Made by a program: the position numbers and the translations under genes. 64,000 bases of DNA from NCBI RefSeq assembly GCF_018131225.1, contig NZ_JAFCMM010000001.1, positions 1,984,001 to 2,048,000 of the forward strand, written 5' to 3'. Each line of letters begins with the position of its first letter. Positions within the stretch are counted from its first letter, which is position 1. Source of the DNA: Bradyrhizobium sp. U87765 SZCCT0048 (lineage in GTDB: Bacteria > Pseudomonadota > Alphaproteobacteria > Rhizobiales > Xanthobacteraceae). Shown in pieces: positions 35,973-44,667 of the stretch. The notes beneath the pieces are model-generated. The model saw only the letters and a list, made by a program, of their open reading frames with translations, ran no database searches and was not told the DNA's origin.

Positions 35973-37936
35973 TAGATTGGTTCTTTGTTTGCGGCGAAGT
36001 CGGTCGTGCCGCGCTGCACCTCGACGAAGACTTCAGCGGGGACGCCGGCGATGTCCTTCGGACCGCTGCGACGCACGACGACGCCCATCTTCGACCACAG
36101 GTCGATCATGCGACGCAAACCGTCGGTGTAGCTGGCTTCGACATGCAGGCCGATGCCGGCAGCACCACGCGACCACGCGACACGCGCGTGGTAGAAACGC
36201 AGCCGCTCCTCGAGCGGAAGATCGGTCCGCATCATCTGCTTGTAGAAGCCTTCCGGCAGCACGTCGACGGGCAGCAGCGCCGGCCACCACACCGGCGTCG
36301 GGAAGCCATCGCCGGTCAGCACCGATTGACAGCTGAATGCGTCGCCCTGCCAGGGAACGCCCATCCAGCGCGTGAGGTCGCCCGGCGCCTGCGGGCCGAC
36401 CGGCGCTCCGTCCTGCGGACGCTGCGGATTGCCGGCGAACACGTTCTGCGGATTGAGCTGCAGCCCGACGTCCTGGATCAGGCCCGGCCGCCGGGAGATC
36501 GCGATGCGGAACGGCAGCGGCGTGTCCTTGCTCGAACGGTAGAGCTCGGCGTGGCGGATCGGCCAGGTGATTTCAACGCCCGGATGGAACGCACCGCCCG
36601 AGCAGGCATCGAGCGCCGCGCGGGTCAGGGCTTCCGGCCGCATCGACAGCGGCAGATCGTCGATCTGACTGACGGCATCCGCCGCCGCATCGTCAAGGTC
36701 GTTGACGAAGTCGCCCCGCGCCCAGCTGTCGAGGATTGCGTACTGCGTGGCCGTCAGCGTCAGCCAGCCGGTCGGGCTGCCCGGGAAGTTGATGCCGTCG
36801 CCGAGCATCGGCGGCAGCGCGGCCGAACGGACGTCCTCGCCGCCGGGCTTGCGGAACGCCGCCAGCACCTTGTCGCGCGCCGCACGCGCCGTCGGCGCGG
36901 GATCGGCGAGCGACCTGATGACCGCCGGATCCGACAGATCGTCGAGATCGCCCCACGCCTTGCTGAGATACGAGGCCTGCGCGACCCACTGCATCATGCC
37001 CGAGCGCCGGAGGATCGGGAGTACGTCACGGCGGAACGAGACCTTGCCGGCGACCGCCTGGATGTGGCCGGACGCAATCATGGCTTCCCGCGCCGCATCG
37101 TACAGCGTCACGATCGGTTCGATCTGCGGTGCGAATTTCGGGCCGCAGCACACCACCCAGGCCGGCTCGCATTCGAGATCGGCGTCGCCGACCCGCGCGG
37201 TGGCCTTGACCCAGCCGTCGCACCAGTCGTCGTGCCAGCCATCGTTGTTGGTGAAATCGCGCACCGGGTTCTGCGGCAGCGCGCTGTTGGCGACGCCGTC
37301 CGCCGGGAAGACCAGCAGCCGCGCGGCCTCGTCGGTGCGCAGATGGCCGAGCTTGACCGGCATCCTGCCCCAGAACCGTCCGGCCATCTGATGCGCCGCA
37401 TCGCGGCCATCGGCGTTCTTCGACGCGCCCTCGATGCGGACCGCACCGGCATCGATCGCCAGCATCGCCTCGCGGCGCGCCGGCTCGATGAAAGCGTTGC
37501 GCTGCGCGCCGGGGATACCGGGCGCGCGATCACCACCATCCATCGCGTTGGAGTAGCCATACCAGGCGGCCTTGGTATTGGCGACATGCACGGTCCAGCG
37601 CACGCCGTCGGCCGCGCCGAGCTCACGCACCACGCGGCCCTGATCGTCATAGCCATAGATGCGGAAGCGCTGGACCTGCTTCTTGAGCCGATCAGGCCCC
37701 TGCTTGAAACCGCCCTTCGGTTCGGTCATCAGGCCCGGCACCTCGGGCGCGAGAAACCATTCATCACCATTGCCGACGCGCGAGAAGCCGATCGCCGGGA
37801 AGATCGCCGCGCGCACGATGCGCGCGCCAGCCGGCGCCGGCTGCTGCGCTTCCACCGGCGATACGGCCGCCTTGAAAAGAGCAGGCCCCGCCAGACCGAA
37901 AGCAGATGCACCGATCAGAAAATCGCGCCGCTTCAT
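35972..37936 (-). CDS. lodA: LodA/GoxA-family (CTQ-dependent) amino-acid oxidase-like protein
   Basis: 654 residues from the ATG at 37936. The start MKRRDFLIGASAF is a twin-arginine signal (RRDFLIG) ending near VEAQ at about 31. The body matches the LodA family: AIFPAIGFSRVGNGDEWFLAPE near the start, NPVRDFTNNDGWHDDWCDGWV, and the cofactor region with CSGGAFHPGVEITW (Cys445) and LTRWMGVPWQGDAFSC (Trp529 expected to join Cys445; Trp524 is the alternative). Characterised members oxidise lysine or glycine to the imine or aldehyde, ammonia and hydrogen peroxide. Substrate is not predictable here. It is first in an operon with lodB and an exported ridA-like gene; tandem repeats lie 275 bp upstream. 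Confidence 0.82.
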   Translation of the reverse strand: MKRRDFLIGASAFGLAGPALFKAAVSPVEAQQPAPAGARIVRAAIFPAIGFSRVGNGDEWFLAPEVPGLMTEPKGGFKQGPDRLKKQVQRFRIYGYDDQGRVVRELGAADGVRWTVHVANTKAAWYGYSNAMDGGDRAPGIPGAQRNAFIEPARREAMLAIDAGAVRIEGASKNADGRDAAHQMAGRFWGRMPVKLGHLRTDEAARLLVFPADGVANSALPQNPVRDFTNNDGWHDDWCDGWVKATARVGDADLECEPAWVVCCGPKFAPQIEPIVTLYDAAREAMIASGHIQAVAGKVSFRRDVLPILRRSGMMQWVAQASYLSKAWGDLDDLSDPAVIRSLADPAPTARAARDKVLAAFRKPGGEDVRSAALPPMLGDGINFPGSPTGWLTLTATQYAILDSWARGDFVNDLDDAAADAVSQIDDLPLSMRPEALTRAALDACSGGAFHPGVEITWPIRHAELYRSSKDTPLPFRIAISRRPGLIQDVGLQLNPQNVFAGNPQRPQDGAPVGPQAPGDLTRWMGVPWQGDAFSCQSVLTGDGFPTPVWWPALLPVDVLPEGFYKQMMRTDLPLEERLRFYHARVAWSRGAAGIGLHVEASYTDGLRRMIDLWSKMGVVVRRSGPKDIAGVPAEVFVEVQRGTTDFAANKEPI

Positions 37937-38210
37937 TTCCACAATCCCTTCACTTCGATCCCTGAGACTTCCTCCGGCCGCATCGGTCATCAGCAGGGCG
38001 AACATGCAAACGACGACGCGCTGGCGCATGGATCGCGCATGCTGCGATCGATCCGGCACTACAGGCCGACTAAGCAGAATTATTTAATAGCGTGTTGCCG
38101 GATGCGGACGCGCAGGCGCCGCGGGCTCTGCCGCACGCCAGTCCAGCGGACGGAATGCGCGCCGGATGCGCGCGAGAGAGCACGATCAGGCGCCATCGCG
38201 TCACCGATCG

Positions 38211-38250
38211 GTAGATTGCGTTACATCGCGTTACATTGCGACGCATCGGG
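38211..38250. repeat. Tandem 10-bp repeats upstream of lodA (site A)
   Basis: Four head-to-tail 10-bp units: GTAGATTGCG, TTACATCGCG, TTACATTGCG, ACGCATCGGG, with consensus TTACATYGCG. They lie in the 392-bp space between the response-regulator stop and the lodA start. A 10-bp direct-repeat period is what OmpR-type regulators often bind. The same two best units occur at 41350-41369. Apart from this the region shows no gene. Confidence 0.7.
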
Positions 38251-38328
38251 TGCGATCGCCGTGCGGCATTTCGTCCGGAATGAAATCGGTAACCACACGC
38301 CCACAAAAGGAGGCGCGCCAATGTGGTG

Positions 38329-39111
38329 TCAGACGACGTCGATCGTCCGAACCAGACGCAGGCCCGCGCCGTGCACGACCTGCAATGGCAGTTCGAGCCC
38401 TGCCGTCTTGAGCTTGGCGCGCAGGCGTGCGAGCGCGGCATCGAGGCGCCGGCTCTCCGGATCCTGCTCGACCTGGCTGAACAGACTGGAGATCCCGTCG
38501 CGCGACACCGTCACGCCTGGCCGTTCCGCGAGATACTCCAGCAGCACGACCTCCCGCGCCGACAGGCGGATCGAGACGCCCGGCGCAGCATGGAGCATCT
38601 GGCCCTGACGGTCGAGCCGCCACGGCACGTCCTCGGTCGTCGCGACAGGTCCAGAGGGCCCCGAATCGGCCGGCGCCGCGGCGCTCCGAACACGGCGACC
38701 GAGATTGAGGATCGCCAGCGCCAGTTCCTCGCCGTCGACCGGCTTGGTCAGATAAAGATCGGCACCGTCCTTGTAACCACGGACACGATCGTCGCGCGCC
38801 GTGCGAGCCGTGAGCATGATGATGCCCATGCCCTGCCCCACATCATCCCGCCGGGACGCGATGTCGCGCGCGAGCTCGAAACCACTGATGTCGGGCAGAT
38901 TGACGTCCAGCACCGCGATGTCGTAGCGCTCCCGCGGCAGGGCCTTGTAAAACGCGATGCCGGACGCGACGTCGGTGACGTGGAAGTTCCGCAGACGCAG
39001 ATACTCCGCCATGCTCTGCCGCAAGTCATGATCGTCCTCGACCAGGATGATCTTCACACCGCCGGCAGCGCCATCATCGGGTGCAGGCTGGGAAACAGGA
39101 GAAGCAGTCAT
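38329..39111 (-). CDS. OmpR-family response regulator
   Basis: 260 residues from the ATG at 39111; an upstream start four codons earlier is also possible. The receiver domain (about 15-130) has the acidic pair in ILVEDDHD, the phospho-acceptor Asp in DIAVLDVNLP, Thr in MLTAR and Lys in YLTKPVD. A winged-helix DNA-binding domain (about 160-255) has SAREVVLLEYLAERPG and RLDAALARLRAKLK. It is divergent from the histidine kinase gene with only 39 bp between starts, so the two form a pair. The tandem repeats at 38211 and 41350 are its likely targets. Confidence 0.92.
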   Translation of the reverse strand: MTASPVSQPAPDDGAAGGVKIILVEDDHDLRQSMAEYLRLRNFHVTDVASGIAFYKALPRERYDIAVLDVNLPDISGFELARDIASRRDDVGQGMGIIMLTARTARDDRVRGYKDGADLYLTKPVDGEELALAILNLGRRVRSAAAPADSGPSGPVATTEDVPWRLDRQGQMLHAAPGVSIRLSAREVVLLEYLAERPGVTVSRDGISSLFSQVEQDPESRRLDAALARLRAKLKTAGLELPLQVVHGAGLRLVRTIDVV

Positions 39112-39150
39112 GAGCGGCGCCAATCCGGGATCCGCAAAGTCTCGTTCCGC

Positions 39151-41265
39151 GTGCGAATCCCGATCTCAGTGAGTGACCCGATCAGCACGGGGACGCAAGA
39201 GCCATCTGCCCGCGAGACCTCGGCCGATTTGCCGCAGGCGCACGGCCGCCGAATCGTCGCGGCGCTGGCGCTGCTGATTCTCGTCGCCTTCCAAGTTTCG
39301 CTCGTCGCCGCAGCAGAACGTCAGCCCACCCGGTTGCCGGAACTGGCTGGCCAGGTCTCGATTCTCGCCGATCCGACCTCCACCCTCACATTGCAAGAGA
39401 TCCTCGATCCCGCACGGCAGCTCCAGTTTCATCCGGTTCGCGGCGCCGATATCAATTTCGGCTATCTCGGCTCGGCAGTCTGGGTCAGGCTGACGCCCAA
39501 GGGAGGCGCGGCGCCGCAGGCGATCCTGTCACTGACCCCGAACTTCCTCGACGAGATCGACGTCTACACCGCCGCCCCCGGCGCGATGCCGGACGCGGGA
39601 AATTTCGTCCGCCACGAAATGGGGGATCATCGCCCGCTTCCGCGCGATGGACTGTCCGGGCTCGACAACGCCGTGCGCCTCGAGTTCAGGCCGGGCGTGC
39701 CGACCGAGGTCTACATCCGGATCTTCAACACCAACTCGTCGACGCACCTCAACCTGCAGCTCGGCTCGGTCGAGGAGCGCGGCCGCCATGCCGCAGCGAT
39801 CGCCAGCATCTTCGGCATCTGGTTCGGCGGCATGGGCGCGCTTTGCATCACCCAGCTCGTCTTCTTCTATTTCGACCGCAAGGCACAGTATCCGCTGCTG
39901 GCATTCAGCACGCTCGGCATCATCCTGATCTACATGGGCAACCTCGGCTACAGCCACGTCTACCTGTTTCCGGGCAACGGCGCAGCCAACGACATTTTCA
40001 TCGGGTTCAATGCGTGGGCCGGGCTCGTCGCGAGTGCACTGGCCTATTCCAGCATTCTCGATCTTCGTCACAAGGCCCCGCTGCTGCACCGTATCTACCA
40101 GCTGGCGACCGTGATGGGCCTCATCGGCATCGTGTTCGCGTTCCGCGGCGAGAACACCTTCTTCGGTCCTGTCGGGACGATTTTCAGCATCCTGATGGCG
40201 TTGATCAACATGGTGCAAGGCTTGCGGCAGATGAACGACGAAGGCGCGGCCAGCCGCCTGCGCGCAGCAGCCTTCACGGCGCTGTGCATCGGCGCCTCGC
40301 TGTCGATGACGCAGCGCCTCGGCATTTTCCTGATGCCCGACTGGACCGTCCACGGCTATGGCATCGCCGGCCTCGTGCTCACCATCCTGCTGACCGGCGC
40401 GCTCGCCATCCGGCTGCGCACCGCCGAGGTCCTCAACAGCCGCATGCGCGAAGATGCGCTGGAGACGGCCCAGGCCGCCGAGCAGGTCGCTCACCGCCGT
40501 GTCGCCGAACAGACGCGCGAACTCATCGCGGCGCGGCAAGTCGCCGAAGACGCCCTGCGCGCGGAGAAGGCGTCGCAACTTCTACAGGTCCGCTTTCTCG
40601 AGGTGATCTCGCACCAGTACCGCACGCCCCTTGCCGCCATCCGCTCCAGCATCGACAGCATCGGCCTCGCGCTCGCGCCCGACGACGTGCCGAACCGCAA
40701 CCGCATCGACCGCATCCGGCGTGCCATCGCACGTCTCGTCGAGATGCTGGAAATCAATCAGGCCCGCAGCCGCCTGCAGGGACCATCGTTCCGGCCGCAG
40801 ATCGTGCGCGCCAGCGCGGGACCGATCATCACCTCCGCCTTTCAGCGGGCGCGCGACCTTCTCAACGGCCCGGAGATCCACCTGTCGATGCAGCCGGACG
40901 CCGCGGCCGCCTCCATCATGGCGGACGCCGGGATGCTGGAACTGGCGATCGTCAATCTGCTGGAGAACGCGGTCAAATACACCGCGCTGAAGGGCAACAC
41001 CCCGGTCGGCCTTTCCCTCGCGATCCAGGGGACGGACCTCATCATCGACGTCACCGATCGCGGCATCGGCATCCCCGCCGACGATCTCGCCGGGGTCTTC
41101 GCCAACACGACGCGCGGCTCGAACGCGGAGAGTGTCGAGGGATCCGGCCTCGGGCTGTTCCTCGTCGACAAGATCGTCCGGGCACACAACGGGCGCATTG
41201 CGATCGACAGCATCGAGAACGAGGGAACCAGCGTACGAATCACGCTGGAGACAGCGCCGGCATGA
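39151..41265 (+). CDS. 7TM-DISM sensor histidine kinase
   Basis: About 704 residues; start is uncertain (GTG at 39151 or 39169, neither with a clear ribosome site). A signal-anchor (IVAALALLILVAFQVSLVA, about 35-53) precedes a periplasmic 7TMR-DISMED2 sandwich domain with FGYLGSAVWVRLTPKG and VYIRIFNTNSSTHLNLQLG, then seven helices (7TMR-DISM_7TM, about 215-425), a coiled coil, HisKA with phospho-acceptor His in VISHQYRTPLAAIR, and HATPase with ELAIVNLLENAVKY and GSGLGLFLVDKIV. DISM modules are thought to sense carbohydrate-like or other small ligands. It should phosphorylate the divergent OmpR-type regulator. Confidence 0.9.
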   Translation: MRIPISVSDPISTGTQEPSARETSADLPQAHGRRIVAALALLILVAFQVSLVAAAERQPTRLPELAGQVSILADPTSTLTLQEILDPARQLQFHPVRGADINFGYLGSAVWVRLTPKGGAAPQAILSLTPNFLDEIDVYTAAPGAMPDAGNFVRHEMGDHRPLPRDGLSGLDNAVRLEFRPGVPTEVYIRIFNTNSSTHLNLQLGSVEERGRHAAAIASIFGIWFGGMGALCITQLVFFYFDRKAQYPLLAFSTLGIILIYMGNLGYSHVYLFPGNGAANDIFIGFNAWAGLVASALAYSSILDLRHKAPLLHRIYQLATVMGLIGIVFAFRGENTFFGPVGTIFSILMALINMVQGLRQMNDEGAASRLRAAAFTALCIGASLSMTQRLGIFLMPDWTVHGYGIAGLVLTILLTGALAIRLRTAEVLNSRMREDALETAQAAEQVAHRRVAEQTRELIAARQVAEDALRAEKASQLLQVRFLEVISHQYRTPLAAIRSSIDSIGLALAPDDVPNRNRIDRIRRAIARLVEMLEINQARSRLQGPSFRPQIVRASAGPIITSAFQRARDLLNGPEIHLSMQPDAAAASIMADAGMLELAIVNLLENAVKYTALKGNTPVGLSLAIQGTDLIIDVTDRGIGIPADDLAGVFANTTRGSNAESVEGSGLGLFLVDKIVRAHNGRIAIDSIENEGTSVRITLETAPA

Positions 41266-41349
41266 CCGCGGAAACAGCGCTTGCGCGCGGTAACGGAACG
41301 TTCCGCCGCAAGATCTCGCGCCGCTGATGCGGCAGGGTCACTCTTTCCA

Positions 41350-41388
41350 TTACATTGCGTTACATCGCGTCGCATTCGTTACATTTGA
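41350..41388. repeat. Tandem 10-bp repeats upstream of the outer-membrane gene (site B)
   Basis: TTACATTGCG (41350), TTACATCGCG (41360), a 9-bp TCGCATTCG (41370) and TTACATTTGA (41379), head to tail. The first two units are identical to the two central units of site A, in reverse order. The block is 71 bp before the outer-membrane gene start and 84 bp after the kinase stop. Confidence 0.72.
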
Positions 41389-41459
41389 TGTCTGGAGACG
41401 CCTGAACGACTCGCCCTATCCTGCCCGGACACGACACTGATTCATCCGGCGGGGGCGCC

Positions 41460-44396
41460 TTGGTCAAACTCTCTTCGACATGCGGCGCTTCCGCATGCTT
41501 TCTACTCGTTGGTCAGGCACTGATCGGGCCGGCGCAGGCCGACGCCAGCGGATTGCCGAGCTGGACCGGCTTCTATGTCGGCGCTCATATCGGTAACGCC
41601 GTCTCCGAAAGCACGTGGAAAGATGCCGCGGATCTTCCGCCGGTGCTCGAGCCGTTCTCGGGGTCCTTCACCGGCGGCGGCATCGTCCGCGGCGCCCAGG
41701 CCGGCTACAATCACCAGATCGGAGATCTGGTGCTCGGCATCGAGGGCGAAGGCAGCTTCGCCGATATCGACGGCGGCGCACAGTGCGCCAGGGCGCACTT
41801 CGCGTGCAACACGAAGGTCGAGGCGCTCGCCGCACTGACCGCCCGACTCGGCTACGCGTTCGGCGATTTCCTCGTCTATGGCAAGGCTGGTGGCGGCCTT
41901 GCATACGAAAAGCTGACCATGACGCCCAATCCCGGGACGCTATGGTCCGATCCCTGGCAGAGCCGTCACGTCCGCACCGGAGTGGCGCTCGGCGCCGGCG
42001 TCGAATACGCGCTGTCGTCGGCGGTCTCGGCCAAGATCGAATACAACTACCTGGGCTTCGGCAACGGCTGGCTCGATGTCGTCAACGCGGGTGGCGCCCG
42101 GGCGAACGTGGAGCTCGACCAGTCGGTCCACCTGATCAAGCTCGGCCTCAATACCAAGCTCACCGGCGCTCCACTGACCCGCTCCGTGACATCGGCTGGA
42201 CTTCCGGCGCAGATCTGGAACGGGGCCTATGTCGGTGTGCACACCGGAGGCACCTGGGGAACCACCGAATGGACATCCGCGACCGGAAGTCTTGCCGCGG
42301 CGTCCAGCTTCGGATTCCCGGGAACGGGCACGATGGACGGCATGATCGCGGGCGCACAGATCGGCTTCAATCGCCAGATCGGCGCCGCGGTGTTCGGCGG
42401 CGAGATCGATGCGAGCTGGTCGAACCTTGACGGCTTCGCCAAGTGCGCCACCGGCGAGGTGAACGGCGTGACCGGCAACTTCGCCTGCCACAGTCATATC
42501 GACGCGCTGGGCACGTTCGCCGGCCGTCTCGGCTGGGCTCACGACAATTTCCTCATCTATGGCAAGGCCGGCGCGGCCTGGGCGAGCGAGCGGCTGCAGG
42601 CTGCACGCAACGATCTGCCCAATTCGTTCACGGGATCATCCCTGCGCTGGGGCTACGTGTTGGGATCCGGCGTCGAGTACGCGTTCTCTCCTGCCTGGTC
42701 CGGCAAGCTCGAATACAACTATCTCGACTTCGGAACGAAAACCGTCGACCTGACCGACCAGTTCGGCAACGCCTCGAGCGTCGGCGCTGCCCAGCGTGCC
42801 CATCTCGTCAGGATGGGCCTCAACTACCACCTCGGCGCCTCGCCACGGTCGACAGCGTTCAACGACAACCTCGCCTTCAAGTCCGCGCGGCGGCCTGGCG
42901 ACTGGACCATCGAGGTCGGTACCCGCTACTGGTACAGCAACGGCCGGATGCAGAAGGATCTCTCGGATGCGACGGGGGTCGGACGGCTGAATTCCCGTCT
43001 CGTCTACAGCGGCATGGACGGCCATGCGGCCGAGAGCTTCGTGCGGCTCGATCACCGCAGCGGTCTGTTCGTGAAAGGCAATTTCGGACTGGGCTCGCTC
43101 GTCAACGGCAAGCTCAACGACGAGGACTTCACGCCCGAGAACGATCGCTATTCAAACACGGTGCATGATGTTCGCGACAGCAGTCTGCGCTACGCCAGCC
43201 TCGACATCGGTACGACGGTCGTGAACGGCAGTTCAGGATGGCTCGGCGCCTACGCCGGCTATCGCTACCTCTATCAGCGCGCCCGAGGCTTCGGCTGCAC
43301 GCAGATCGGCCAGTCTCCGGACGCCTGCGGCACCCCGGCCTCGAACGAGGTGGTGGGCCTCTCCGAAACCGAGCAATGGCGCGGCGTCGCCGTCGGCCTC
43401 AACGCCCAGATCGGCCTGTCCGATCGCCTGAAGCTCGAGATCGACGCCGCCTATCTACCCTACGTCGATCACGCCACGGTCGACAACCACTGGTTCCGGC
43501 CCGACATCAATCCGGCGCCGGCGCCGGGACACGGCTGGGGCACGCAACTCGAGGCCATCCTCTCCTACGCCGTCACCGATCACTTCAACGTCGGCATCGG
43601 CGGCCGCTACTGGATGTTCACCACCACGGAAGCGGACACGCGCTTCCCTGGCTTCGCCGAGATTTCACCGCTCAAATACACCAGCGAGCGCTACGGCGGC
43701 TTCCTGCAGGCGTCCTACCGGTTCGGCGGGTCTGCGGTTCGGCGTGATGCTGCAGGTACGGAAGCTCCGGCGACCAACTGGACCGGTCCCTATATCGGCG
43801 GCCACATCGGCGCCGGCTTCGGCCGCAGCAACTGGTCCGATCCGTTTCCGCCGCCTCCGACCGGCGACCGTGTGAACGTCGGCGGCGCACTGGGCGGCGT
43901 TCAGGTCGGCGTCAATTATCAGGTCGGCCAGATCGTGGCCGGCGTCGAGATCGCCGGATCGCTCAGTCAGCTCGAGGGCACGGAAACCTGCTTCGGCGGC
44001 AACCCGCTGCCATTCGCCGGAGTCAACTGCGAGAACGCGACGCGCAATCTGGCGATGCTGACAGGACGCCTCGGCTACGCCACGGGCCAGAACCTGTTCT
44101 ACGTCAAGGCGGGCGGCGTGCTGGCGCGCGAGACCTACGCGCTGAATTTCGGCGGCGTGCCGGAAGGCACGTTGACGACACGCAGCGCGACCACCCCTGG
44201 ATGGATCGCCGGCGCCGGCATCGAACATGCGTTGACGTCGAACTGGTCGGTGAACGCCGAATACAAGTATCTCGACTTTGGCACCCGCTCCATCGACTTC
44301 GTCGCACCGGAACTCATGAGCGCCGTCTCGTCCGAGCCGGTCAAGACCAGTCGGCATCTGCTGACGCTCGGCGTCAACTACCGCTTCGGCCACTGA
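41460..44396 (+). CDS. Multi-barrel outer-membrane protein (three Omp25-like barrels and one omptin-like barrel)
   Basis: 978 residues from a TTG with a purine-rich GCGGGGGCG upstream. Signal peptide with cleavage after AQA at about 27. Four barrel domains follow. Barrels 1 (about 33-236), 2 (about 250-460) and 4 (about 773-978) start with SWTGFYVGAHIG, IWNGAYVGVHTG and NWTGPYIGGHIG and end in KLGLNTKL, RMGLNYHL and TLGVNYRFGH; these are Omp25/31-type eight-stranded barrels. Domain 3 (about 480-757), with DWTIEVGTRYWYSNG and GGFLQASYRFGG, looks like an omptin-type barrel. Omp25-like proteins usually have one barrel of about 220 residues. The tandem repeats at 41350 suggest control by the adjacent two-component system. 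Confidence 0.82.
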   Translation: MVKLSSTCGASACFLLVGQALIGPAQADASGLPSWTGFYVGAHIGNAVSESTWKDAADLPPVLEPFSGSFTGGGIVRGAQAGYNHQIGDLVLGIEGEGSFADIDGGAQCARAHFACNTKVEALAALTARLGYAFGDFLVYGKAGGGLAYEKLTMTPNPGTLWSDPWQSRHVRTGVALGAGVEYALSSAVSAKIEYNYLGFGNGWLDVVNAGGARANVELDQSVHLIKLGLNTKLTGAPLTRSVTSAGLPAQIWNGAYVGVHTGGTWGTTEWTSATGSLAAASSFGFPGTGTMDGMIAGAQIGFNRQIGAAVFGGEIDASWSNLDGFAKCATGEVNGVTGNFACHSHIDALGTFAGRLGWAHDNFLIYGKAGAAWASERLQAARNDLPNSFTGSSLRWGYVLGSGVEYAFSPAWSGKLEYNYLDFGTKTVDLTDQFGNASSVGAAQRAHLVRMGLNYHLGASPRSTAFNDNLAFKSARRPGDWTIEVGTRYWYSNGRMQKDLSDATGVGRLNSRLVYSGMDGHAAESFVRLDHRSGLFVKGNFGLGSLVNGKLNDEDFTPENDRYSNTVHDVRDSSLRYASLDIGTTVVNGSSGWLGAYAGYRYLYQRARGFGCTQIGQSPDACGTPASNEVVGLSETEQWRGVAVGLNAQIGLSDRLKLEIDAAYLPYVDHATVDNHWFRPDINPAPAPGHGWGTQLEAILSYAVTDHFNVGIGGRYWMFTTTEADTRFPGFAEISPLKYTSERYGGFLQASYRFGGSAVRRDAAGTEAPATNWTGPYIGGHIGAGFGRSNWSDPFPPPPTGDRVNVGGALGGVQVGVNYQVGQIVAGVEIAGSLSQLEGTETCFGGNPLPFAGVNCENATRNLAMLTGRLGYATGQNLFYVKAGGVLARETYALNFGGVPEGTLTTRSATTPGWIAGAGIEHALTSNWSVNAEYKYLDFGTRSIDFVAPELMSAVSSEPVKTSRHLLTLGVNYRFGH

Positions 44397-44412
44397 GCCG
44401 ACCGATCGACAC

Positions 44413-44437
44413 GAGGCCGGGCGCCGCGCCCGGCCTC
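44413..44437 (+). terminator. Hairpin after the multi-barrel gene
   Basis: GAGGCCGGGCG pairs with its exact complement across a CCG loop (11-bp stem), 17 bp after the stop. No U-run follows. It lies only 9 bp before the convergent 49-residue gene stop and may serve both. Confidence 0.6.
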
Positions 44438-44446
44438 CCGCCCCGG

Positions 44447-44596
44447 TCAGTGGCGCTTGAAATACTGAATATCGCGCTCGTGCTTCACGGCGGCAGCCCG
44501 CGACTTGAACGTGCCGAGATTGCGGCGCTTGCCGGTCTTCGGATCGACCTTGCGGGAGTAGAGCCTGTATTCACCACTTCCGAGCTTGCGGATCAT
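44447..44596 (-). CDS. Small basic conserved-type protein (49 residues)
   Basis: 49 residues from the ATG at 44596 with GCGAGG upstream. It begins MIRKLGSGEYRLYSRK and continues DPKTGKRRNLGTF, ending in a basic helix (AAAVKHERDIQYFKRH). The layout, a short beta-hairpin with SRK and KTGKRRNLGTF and then a helix, matches small uncharacterised proteins I have seen in Rhizobiales genomes. No function is known to me. It lies downstream of the DUF883-like gene on the same strand, 71 bp away. Confidence 0.7.
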   Translation of the reverse strand: MIRKLGSGEYRLYSRKVDPKTGKRRNLGTFKSRAAAVKHERDIQYFKRH

Positions 44597-44667
44597 GTCA
44601 CGCCTCGCATCAAGTTGACGTCCCGCCGCGCCCCTCGCGCGCGCGGGTACCGAACGCGGCGACACGG

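Noticed and set aside
36143..38608. An 821-codon open frame on the plus strand
   Set aside because: Arginine-rich shadow of the lodA gene; high GC makes antisense frames long. It would also overlap the response regulator.
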